Assembly (NCBI GenBank): GCA_030062745.1
Contig: CP099842.1
Span: forward strand, 29,327,307 to 29,391,306
DNA: 64,000 nt
Direction of reading: 5' to 3'
DNA from: Capitulum mitella
Lineage: Eukaryota > Arthropoda > Thecostraca > Pollicipedomorpha > Pollicipedidae
Numbering within the stretch: position 1 is the first letter of the stretch; every line of letters begins with the position of its first letter. The translations under genes were made by a program, and so were the position numbers. Below the pieces are notes generated by a model. That model made no database searches. It was not told where the DNA came from and worked only from the letters and a program-made list of their open reading frames with translations. Positions 24,101 through 36,100 of the stretch are shown in pieces.

Positions 24101-27100
24101 CCCACCATAGTTTGGGGCACCCTTTCATTCTTTAGGGCGTTCTTCTAGACTCCGGGACATATTTTCGGACCACAGGGGCGCCTTTGGAGACCTCGAGGGC
24201 ACCCCTGCAGGATTTGATACTGTTTTATTGTTCTGGGCATTATTCTAGAGCTCAGGACATATTTTTTAAACCACGAAGGCGCCCTTTGAGCGCTCAGGAG
24301 CACCCTTTTAGGGTTTGGGGAACCCTTTTATTTTTTAGAGCGTCCTTCCAGCCTTCGGGCTGTATCTTCAAACCTCAAGGGCGCATTTTGGAGCTTTCGG
24401 GGACGCCCTTTCAGGGTTTGGGGTTTTCAGGGTTTTCAGGCTTTCACTCCAGATATGGGCGCCTTCGGCTCCCGTGCCCTGACCTGATGGCATTCCCCCG
24501 ATATACGCCCCTGATCACGAAATAATTTAACCAAGACCTCCGGGCTAGTTGGCAACCGGACGTTCGTCCCTCCCGGGTGCCTTACGCAAAACCAATTTGT
24601 TTTGATAGTTAACCTCTCCTCTGGCAAGGAACGTAAGTAGTGGCGGCACCAACGGGATGAGGACGGCGGTTTGAGAGGAGCCTGCCTTCCTAGCTCAAAA
24701 AAATCCAGCGTTTTCCCTATATGAAAATTATACTACAGAAGGCATCAGACATACCCATAGTCCACAGGGAAAAAAGATGGATTTGGAGTGATAACCAATC
24801 AGCAAAGATTTTTTTCTGCACTGAAATTTATTGGAATCTGTACTGAGCAAACTGCTTCCTTTCGAAGTCAGTTTTTTCGCATTTGAGGCAGCAAAATGTT
24901 TAACCCGCGCCCAACCGTGGGTCGGAGCCATGCACACCCGACTGGGGGGATGGTTGGCCGCCCCTCTGAACTCCCGAACGGTTGATCGCGCGATGAAAAT
25001 AAGCACACCGCTGGAAAGCTCGTGACGTGTATAGCCCGAAATTGGCCTCATTTTTAGTTTTGGATAATATGCAAGCCATTTACACCCTATATATGTTTTC
25101 TCATAGCTGTCTAAATAAGACCGAGAACGACCTGGATCTCAAGGGCAGTGACTAATAAAGTCTAGATATAGGCACCAGCGAACAGGTAACGTGGAAACGT
25201 TCAGATAAAGACACGACGATTTTTGCGCCGCTGCGGGGCGGGCGCCGCCGACGAAGGCGGTATGAAATTAACGGAAACTATTTTTAGCGTTCATTTTTCC
25301 GCGAAATATGTATTTGCAAGTGCTGTTTCTTGATCTTAGTGGTTCTTGCGATGGTTCCTTGTGCTTAACTGTTGAAAAAAATTCATTAGTTATCAGTTTA
25401 CACAGCGGGTGGGGCTTTATTCGCGAGAGCCTGTGTATTTCCAGAATTTGCAATTTTTGAAACTCTTTGAAATTCTTAGTATTATTATTAGTATTATTCG
25501 CAACTGTGCGGGCCAGTTCCATCATTTTCCACCCGATCTGAGTCATTCATCGCCGATTTTGATGAAAATGTATTTTGACCCATAATAGTTATTCGTGACC
25601 TGACATCGGATCAGCTGTCGGAGGTCATTGAAACTTTGCCCATTGACGGTGAATGGGTGCCTGGATCTCCCGACACTCAAATTGTTGCAAAAAATTCCGT
25701 CAGTTTCCAAAAAAAAACGACGACGTGTGTTGAAAACGAACGTGACCTTAGGCCAGTGACCTGGACATTTCCGAAGCATCCGAGATAGCAGATTTGTTGC
25801 GTTTACCAAAATCTCTAACCCTTGAAATTTATTGTGACATCATGTTTTGCGAAAAAGGTGCAGGGCGCCAAACTTTTTTGGAACATAGGTCCACTTGAAC
25901 TGGCCTAGGTCAGGTACCTTTCTTGACCTGATGTCAAAAATTGGACACAAGATGCAAAAATTATTAGGCAAAAGGTACTCAGAGTTTTGTGGCGCTGCGT
26001 TTGTTTGTTCTTGCGCAAACTTGGAAAAACCTCAGGAGGGGAGGTCAACCGCCCTTCCCCCCAGTCAGGCGCGGGTTAATCTTGTTCCATGTTTAGCTGA
26101 AGGCCTTGAACAAGCTGCCAAGAATTCCAGGTGCAAAGCATGCATCACAAAGGATTTCCGGTGAGAATGTGGCCAGGACTAAATTTGGAAAGTAGAAGTT
26201 GATTTCATCGGAAACATATTGCCATTTTTGTTGTCTCGGTTATCTTCTGCAGTTTGTTTCATCTTGAATCAGTCCGTCTCTTGGCAAATTTAAAGGTGGC
26301 GTCAGATGTAGGCTGGAGAATGGGCGGAGGAGACCGAACGAAAAAGCGCAAGCTTTGCTTTTCAGAGGGTTTGTCCCGAAATGGAAGTCGGCTGCAGCTC
26401 AGAATATGTCGACATGGGGTTTAAAAAGCGGCTCACCCTGAAGTGGCCGTTCGACAGATATCTGCAAAAATAAGAATAATTAAAAATACCCCATGTATGC
26501 ATGGAGGCGGGCTCAAAACTACGGTGAAAGGAAACTGAGCAACATTCACAAAAATCGCCGTCATTGCAGCTCGGCTCTTTGCCATGTGTTTCCAATGCTG
26601 AGAAGTGGCACGGGTGCAAAGGTCGGTTTGCGATGCAATGACTATGCGATAGTCTGTACCACTGCAATGGCTTCCAAAACCTGGCCAACACATAAACGGG
26701 GTGTGCTAAAAAAAATTAGCCTATGTGTGAGAGGGGTGGACAGCAAATTGGAAAGGTCGGCAAAAACTTATGTCGAGTTATTTCGTACATCATCTGTTTA
26801 CACGTGACATCAGAATTCCTGCAACCAACAGCATTCGTTTTAATTCGCAATACAGATTCCTTTGTTTTAGTTCAGCTTTATTATGCATCAAGTCCTAAAT
26901 GAGAATACTAACGAACTGCAGATTTGAAACCAGTCCCCCAAAACGTTTGATGTGGTGCTTTCCAAACTAATTAATTTTTCACTGCAGAAGTCCATTTCAA
27001 GAATTCCCTCTTAGGGCAACTTTTATCAGCCTTCTGTGCAATTTGTGCAAGATTTGTTTTTTTCACAAATTTGTGCAAGACAGCAAATTCTGTGCAAGAT

Positions 27101-30100
27101 TTGCTGTCTTATGCAATGGAAGACGTTTAAATCTCGCTGGGCCGGCCTCGTGATCCACTTTCCCAGACCGGCAGTTCATGAAAATCCCCAAGATCTCGAG
27201 AATTACAAGTCCTGCAGAAAAAGTGAAAACCTTTGGAAAGACCTTCACAAGATTAGAAGAAAACATTTATTTATGTGTTGAGGAAGGGGACGTTATCGGA
27301 TCAGTACCAAGGTCACCAGAGGTACTTTTTTGGTCAAAGAACATTTGGAAACTTTTGGGCAGAAAGCCTTGATACTGAAGCATTGTATGTCGCTCCAAAA
27401 TGGGTAGCAGGAAATAGAAGAACTGGTTTAGCTCAACCTCACAGCAAAGGGGTGCTTTTAGGTCAAAGCTTGGCGTTTCAGACCACACTGAAAATGCCGT
27501 TTTTCGGATAGAAATGGCTTTTTCCATGTACAGGGGACTACATGCATCACATTAACCACATTCCCTTATCCACAGCGCTGGGACGCATTCCCTTCGGGGG
27601 GCCTATACTGCCCCCTCCGTCCTGAAATGTCGCGAATTACCCGTTCAGTTTGATCGTAACAAACGGCAATCGATCCGCCATGACATTAACTACATTTCGG
27701 TAAAAAGAAGCTCTAGAACTCTTGTAGGGGCTAAATATAAGGGAACAAAGAATTCTGAAACGGGGCATTTTTTACTTGGTGTAATTGCGGATGTTTATGT
27801 GCCGATTTTGATCCAACTGGCATGAATCGAGAGCTGATCGAGGGAATCTTTCCTTTCGTCACATAAGTTTACATATTTAAGAACATTGATAGGAGTTTAC
27901 TAGTCCTAAGAAATGGAAGATTTTTTATGACTTAATTAACATAAGATTTTACATTATTCTTCGGTCTTTACTAGTCATTTTGTCCTGAAGAAGCACAAAT
28001 CGTATCATAATGTTTGCATAATATTGGCATATGCGGCGCCAGAGGCATGAATAAGGGGAACTCGTATGGTCACTTGGCCATCAGGTCAACGTACGGCCTT
28101 TGACCTCGAATGACCATAAATAACCTTTAACCCACGTGGAACGGCCTTGGGTTCCATTTTGATACTGTCTAAAAATTATTCCAATCATCTGAATTTTCTA
28201 CATTTTTAAAACTCCTGCTTATGATCGCTACGCCGTGACGTAGGGTACGTGCCCGGACATTTTAGGTCATAAATCCCGTAACCCGACATGATATCAAGCT
28301 GGCATTTAAAGCAAAAGTAGACAACACTGTGTTAACCCGTCCCCGACCGGGGGGGCAGTTGACTGCCCCCCCCCTGAGGTTTTTCTGGGATTGAGAGAGA
28401 ACCAACAAACACAGAGTCACGAAACTTTGTGTACCTTTTGCTCCATCAATTTTACGTCTCGTGTCAAAATTTTGACCTCAGGTCAGGTCAGATGCCTGAC
28501 CTAGGCCAGGTCAAACAGACCTATGTCAAAAAAAGTTTAGCGCCCTCTAACTTTTTTCGCAAAACAAGATATCTCAGTAATACTTTCAGGGATTAGTCAT
28601 CGTGATGAATGCAACAAATCTGCTATCTCAGATTTTTCAGAATTTTCCGGGTCATTGACCTAAGGTCAAGCCCATTTTTAACTTATGTCGCCGTTTTTTT
28701 CGGAAATTGACGGAATATTCCATAACATTTTTAGTGTGGAGTGGAGCAGACATCTAGTTACCGTCATTGGGCAAAGTATCAGTGATTTCCAGCCATTGAC
28801 CTGAGGTCAGGTCACGAATAACTGTAGTGGGCCAAAATGTACCACCGCCAAAATCGACGATGAATTTCTCAGAATGGGTGGAAAATGGGAGAACTAGCTT
28901 GCACAGACGTAATTAATACCAGGAACCTCAAAAAGTTTGAAAAAGTAGCATATTTTGGAAATAAATAGGCTCTCGCGAATAAAGCTCCGCCAACTTTGTA
29001 GATTGGCAACTAATCAATTTTTCCAAAATTTAAGCATGGGAAACCATCACAAGAACCACAAAGATCAATCAAATTTGCATAGATCGTCTTTTTTCGCGAA
29101 AATAAAGGGACGCTAAAATTAGTTCCCGCCAATTTGGTACCGCATACGGCAGCGGCGCACAGTGACGGCTGACGGGAGAATGACGGTGTCTTTAACTCAA
29201 CGTTTCGGCGTATATATTGAACAAATCTGAGGAAATTAGACGTGTATCGGCATCTGCGGACATTTACTTGTGCGCTGGTGCCTTTACCTATGCGTTGTTA
29301 GTCACAGTCCTTGAGATTCAGGCCATTTCTCGGTCTCATGCAGTCGGCTATGAGAAAACATATATAGGGCGTAAATTGGCTTACATATTATCTAAAACTA
29401 AAAATGAGACCAGTTTCGAGCTCTACTCCTGACAGGCTTTCCAACGGTATGCTTATTTTTATGGTGCAACCAACCGTTCGTGAGTTAGAGGGGGGGGCAG
29501 TCAACTGCCCCCCCCCCCAGTCGCCGGTGTTCGGGACGGACCAACGGTCGTGCGCGGGTTAAATCAAGCTTGTTCCGGAATCCTTATTTTGAAAAAAATG
29601 GTGTCAAAGTTATTTACATAAAACCAGATATGACTTTTTGACCTCGACTTGACCTTGTAAAATGACCTCAGGTGGCCAGATATGATCTGTATAGTCATCA
29701 AGCTATGCACACATAATGGTTTAAGCTCTGTCTTAAAAACCCTATGTTAGCAGTCATTTTTTGCCATTAACAGTGCTAAAAATGGTTTGACGTGCCTCCC
29801 AGACACTTGGTCTGGCTTCGCCCCTGGGCAAAATAGAATTATGAAAATTTGTCATGACACGTAGTAGAAATAGACAGAAAAAGCGACCAAGTTTCGTCAA
29901 GTTGCTTAAAAAGGGAAATGACGAGCAAAAACCAGAAGGTGAGGGAGGGATACTTCTGAAGTTTCCCGCATACAGAAATAGAGTTAAGTGAAGGGAACAA
30001 GACAGACCTACGCCAAAGCGTCGACGTCTTCATGTCGTGCGTTTCTTACGTCTGCCGTAATCGCATGTCGCATTACGGCATGAAGCGGCGTATAATCATA

Positions 30101-33100
30101 TGAAGTCTATGCTTGTAAGTCCCTTCTACTTCATTACCCCCGTGGCCCAAAGCGTTTGACATAAGCCAGGTGGGCACCAGGTGGCAGGCGTGGTCGAAAA
30201 GGGGCCGTACTGGGTGTTTGGGAAAAGGTATTTCACGATGGAAAGGTTTTTATTTAGCAACCAAAAATAAGACAACTTAAGCATTGCACATTTAATAGTA
30301 ACAAGGCAGATGCTGGTGACACTTTGTGTGTGCGTACCAAGGTTTTGGTCCATCACTTGAGGCCATCCAGTGTATTTGTACAGCAGTTAAGAAGTATGTT
30401 TCAAAAAGTCGAATCCAGCCAGCTTGGGTCAAATGACATGACGCCACTCTTGGAAGGCAATATTCTAGCAAATATTACTCTAAGCGCTTCCTTATGCTTG
30501 TTTGCGTCCCAAAAATCCATGTAAAACCCGGTCTCACTTCAGATCATCATAGATCGTTACGCAAAATCATCAAGATTCAGGGCTTTCAAGTCGTCATCGA
30601 ATGTATTCAAATTTCCAAAGCGCTTAACAACAGCACAATCTCAACGATGAACGTAAAAAGGCTGGAAGTTAACTGACTCAAGGCCAATGACTTTGAAATT
30701 CGACTGTCAACGTATTCGAGCTGACAGAACTGTTGCATTTGTCACATTCTATGATGTGGTACGTTTCGTGCCAATTCCTACATTTCAAAAAATGCCATGC
30801 CACTTTTCTTGGAACATGATCCTCTTTCACCTGCCCCAGGTAAGCAATCAGAGGTGATTCTGAGTTGAGCAGCTGTCACGAAATGTACCACGGATGTACA
30901 AAAAGGCATGCCATGTTGCATACCTTTGCGCCAGTCCATTTTTTTGTCATCTCCGAAAACCATAGGGAGCCAGATCAGGCGAAGATTACACGTATTTGCA
31001 AAGGTTACACGTCTATGCGATCCAGTGTTCAGGCTGGCTTTTTTAGAGCCATAGCTGACTATTTTTGTAACCTGAACGAGTGTTGAAGTCAGCTGGTTTA
31101 CTTAGTTTCAGTTTAAGTAGCTTTGTGGTTTCTTTGTTAACTATACTATTGTTAACGTGGTATACGTTCGTATGAAGCACATGTATTAACCTACGGCAGT
31201 ACCATCTGATGGCACCTGTTTCAGTAGAACGGGTGTTTATGGTAACAACTTCCTCACCATCCACAAGTGGCCACGGAAAGCATAGCGGACATTGATACGG
31301 AGACGAATGGAAAGTCCCGCGGGCTAACGGAACCCTGAACGAAACCCGCCCGCTGACGCCGGTCCCGGAACCGCTCGCGGTCTGTTTCAGGGCGGCGATA
31401 CGGGGTTTTCCGATATTCGCAACTGGCTCGACAAGGTACGAGAGCCTGGCCTCCGGACGGGCAGCCGGGCGGCCGGATCGGAAGTCTGTTGTTAGCTGCA
31501 GTTCGCCGGGGAGTTATCGGATATTGTCGACTCGGCTCCGGCGCAGTTGTAGGGTGGCGTCCTGCCGCATTGCCTGCAGCTTGGGGAAAGCATGATGACC
31601 GGGGATTGCGTTCTCCAGCGACAACGGGACAGAAACATGTGTAGCCTGTTGCTGGAAAATGCGCTATGCTGCATGTCGGTCGTATGTATGATTTGCAGTT
31701 TTTTGGGGCGCATGGAAACGGATCATTTTCAGCCACGCTGCTAAGTTACACTGAGCTTTGAACGACAACAACAGAAATGTAGTATTACTCATGGCCGTTC
31801 ATATTTGTGAATAACGAGAGAGAGAGAGGGGGGGAGGGAGGGAGCCGACCGCTTATTACATTTTTTCGACATTCGTTGCCTTTATCACTACACCATTCTT
31901 TAACAGTGAAATAAATTGCATCCTGCATGGGGAGTTTAGAAATTGAACGCAAGAATCCTAATTTCAGCGTGTTTCCATTTAAACCAAAATAACTATTAGA
32001 CCACTTAATGAGGTTTGTTAAAATGCCTGCGCATTGTTTTGTGACCTGTGTACTATCCAGTCTTAACATGAGTTTTATTGTTGTATCGGCAGCCTTTTAC
32101 TTTTTTTCAAGAAAGTTTTACACGTAAATATGCTCAAGCCATCGATGAACTGGATTATTTATGGCATGAATTGAAGTCTTGCCTTTCCTGAAAGTCGGAC
32201 AGCTCCGATCTGGTTGCGGCTTTGCGTTTAAAGGCTTAAAGCAATTAATAATCGTCAGTCTCCCCAAAAGTTCCCCATTGTCGTAGATTCATGTGTTTCG
32301 ACTCAAATATCCCACTTTGTGAATTAAGCAATAGCCCGGATTCAAGAAGAACAAACCCAAAACATATCATTCAGAAACCCCTGAAACGTCGTCAAGCTTA
32401 TGCAGATTTGCTGCATGTTTGGATCGCTTTCGTAAGCTGTAGCTGCATTCTTGTGGCTTAACCCTATTCCCGGAGGGCTAGACGGTATGGCCGATTCCCG
32501 GCAGGGGGGGGGGGCGGATTCGGCCCCCCCTGAGATCTCGAGAACTACTTGTCCGATTTCATCGCAACAAACGGCAATCGGCTTGCCGTGACGTGAACTA
32601 CATTTTTATAAAAAGAAATTTTCAAAATTTTGAAATGTGCGGATACAGGGAGCAAAAATGTCAAAATGGGGGGTACTTTTGGACTTCTTATAACTCCGTT
32701 GTTTATCGACCGATTTCGATGAAACTGGCATGAATCGAGAGATTATGAACAGGGCTTTTACCATGGGTATGCAAATTTGAAATTTTGAGAAAATTCATGG
32801 GCGTTCACAGGGTTTCAAAAATAGGAGGATTAGTTTTCTAACAACTGAATGAACAAAAGAGGCCAAAACACTTTTTTAGCTTCTGCTAGTCATGTTATGC
32901 TAAAAAAGTACAAATCGCATTACAATGTTTGTATAATGTTAGCATAGGCGGTGCCAGGGACATGAAAAAAGGGGGAACTGTCATGGTCACACGTTCTTCA
33001 GATCAACTTGTGACCTTTGACCTTAAATGACCTCCAGTGACCTTGGAGTCATTTGGAATGATGTCGTGTGCATTCAATATTATCTGTAAACGTTTTTAAT

Positions 33101-36100
33101 CGTTTGAATTCGCTCTATTCCAAAACATTCATTTTTTGGCTTTTGCGATATAGAGTACGCGCACTGACATTTTAGGTCATAGCTCCGTGACCCGACCTGA
33201 TATCGAGCTGAAATTTGGTACACAAGTAGAGGGCACCTTTCTACGTCATATATATTCCGGGTTTGGCATTTAAAAAAACGGCGCCGAAATTATTGCGAAA
33301 AAAAACAAATTTTTACTTTTGACCTTGACCTGACCTTGTAAAGTGACCTCAGATAAACAAAATTACATGTGCACATTGCCCAACTATTTAGCTATACATC
33401 CATATAAAGTTTTAAGTTCTATCTTAAAAACTCTGTTTTTGGTAGACATTTTTCCTTTTACCCTCAACATGGCCAAAAATGGCCTGAGGTGCCTCCCAAA
33501 AACGTTGCCTGGCTCCGCCCCTGAGCAAAATAGAATTTTGAAATTTTGTCACAGCGCGTAGAAGGAATAGCCAGGGAAAGTCATCGAGTTTCGTGAATCT
33601 GCGTTAAAAAGCCTGGAATTGGCAAGCAAAAAGCCCGAGGGGGGCGGATTCCGCCCCCCTGCCGGGAATAAGGTTAATAATTCTGTCGGGCTAAAATGCA
33701 ATGGCTGTGAAAACTAAGGATACCTGTTTAACTTGGAACCGCCGAATGGATTTTGACGGGTATAGAGGCCTCTTCAACGTGAAGTAGTTCTTGATACTGA
33801 ACGAGTTTTAAACAAATAAATTAAGCTCCTATACGCCATTACGTATGCGCATAATATGAAACAAATGACAGAAGGTATTGTCGGTCTTATTTTGCACGGC
33901 ATATTGCTCACACTGTCAGTTACAAACCAGGAAACCAAGGGAAATTGGAATGGAGAAGCAGGGTTTAAATGTCCCCCCCCCCCAACTTTTTGCAGTATCT
34001 AACATTAACCCTGTGGCGTTGCATGGAACGAAATGAAGGGAAATCGTATTTCCCTTTCCATCCCCGGAGATGTTTCACCGCTCCTGAGCAAACGTATCAT
34101 GGATAAGGGATGCCAAGAACTGCGCTCAGCCGTGATTTTGGCCGGGCAAATTGTTTCTCTTGCTAGGAATTAGCTGCGATAAGGGTGTATGGCATCTGCA
34201 GGAGCAAATGCTGAAGGGAAATGACAACCCCCGACATAACTTGGACGAATTAAATAGCGCAACGGTGTGCATGATTGTGCTGCATGCGCACTGGCGATGC
34301 AAATAATGTTGTGGTTGTTAATATGGGTGCGGAGAGTCATTGTTAATGTTAATCTAAATAATTGTGGAGAACCGCGTTGTCTAACACAACATGTAGTTTC
34401 TTGTGTTAACTACTGAGATAACAGTTTCTTAGTTTTTGCATTGATGCATCCTCCCTCGTTTGGTACATCTCCAACCACAACAAACCAGGTCGGCTCAAAG
34501 TAGCTAACTTAGACGATTAGCTGAGCATTTGCCTTCAACCTTTAGTAATTGTAAAGTGCAGTCATTCAGCCGTATTGCTGCAACATCTCTCCGGCCCGTC
34601 ACGTCTAGCTATACTGCGTCCACCACCAGCAACTAACATCCCGAGTCGGCAGGGAAACAGGCAGCAGGTGCAGATCGCTGCCGGTTGCCCTGCTCTATTC
34701 CATGGCGTGGGTCACTGTGACGCGCTACTGAGGCTCTCTCCTCACTCTGTCGACCCCCCCCCCCCCCCCTCCGACCTTCCTCCGTGACCTCATTCCCCCG
34801 CCTCCCCGCCGCTGCCTCCGTGACCTGACACGAGCTGACGGCAGGTGGCGAAGAGGAGGAGCTAGAGCCGCTGGAGCCGGAGGACTTTCCCAATCGGAGC
34901 CGGCATACGTGCACGACCACCGACGGCCTGTCGGGCGTGTGCCGCCCGTCCAATCGGTGCCCTCCCAACCGTCGGCGGCTGACGCAAGGCGAGACCGCCT
35001 GCCCGGGTGGCCGGCGCCGCAGGAAGATCTGCTGCCCCTTCAGACGTCAAGGTAAACCTGCAGTCCCTCCTCCCCTCCCCCGCCCTGCCTAGCGTTTCAA
35101 GAGCGTTTACGGTAAGCGAGAGTCTGCTGCATCTTCAGACACTATGATGGGCCTGATGGGATCTTTTCAACATTCGTTTGTTAAGGCAGAACTGCTGAGA
35201 TCCATTGCCCCTTTGTGAACCTTCGTAGATCTGAAGAGGTTTGAGTTTTTCCGTGTCCCTTTTTGTATCTTGCAAGGGATGTTAAAATACATTCATGTCT
35301 GTATAGGCTGTTATTCCATAGCTAACCGTGTGCATGACATATCCAGTGCAACGTTTGATTGGCTTTTATGTGCTCTGCACGAATGCTAACAGTTCAAAAG
35401 CATGGACAGTTTATTGTAAGTGATATTTGTTATCAATAATGGCAATGACTTGTACAAAAAATCATTTGTGGTTCTTACAATCTAAAAAAAATGAAAATGA
35501 AACATTTCTATACATCTTCATTGTGAGCAGTTCATACCAAAATAATGTCCGCCATCATTGTGCTGCGTGTGACCAGTCCGCGAATTAGTTCGGCGGAGCC
35601 ATTAAAAAGCCAGTGTTTGACTTCTGGCGCGTTTGCGGATGGTCCGTAAAGCAAAGTGGCAAATGTCATCTACCATCCACAGGGCGTTTACTGTCCAGAC
35701 ACAGCCGTGTAGTCGCCTGCGCGTCACCGAATGGGCGACTTATCGATATTCAGGTCCCAGATGATACTCATATGGGAACCGTTTTGGTGTGATGCCGGAT
35801 TTCATATACGACATACTTGTATAGTTTGTTATTCATTTTACATTTATTTTTGGCGGCCTAGGTGGAAACGGAAAGAGCCGGTAGAGAGTAGTTCAAACGT
35901 TTGTGGATTACAACAGTGAATGAAGTAGGCGGATACCTGAATCCAGCAGCTACTGGGGCCAGGCACGTAGTCAGGATTTTTCTCAGGGAAAGGGGCAAAT
36001 ATCAGATTTTCATATGCCACTGGCAAATGACGAAACGTATTGGACAAACAGCAGTTTATGCCATTGGCCTCATATTTGACGCACAGGAAAAACATATGTA

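Noticed and set aside
31254..31736. 160-residue minus-strand frame in intron 1 of protease 1
   Set aside because: No recognisable domain, biased composition, and located inside a transposon-rich intron.
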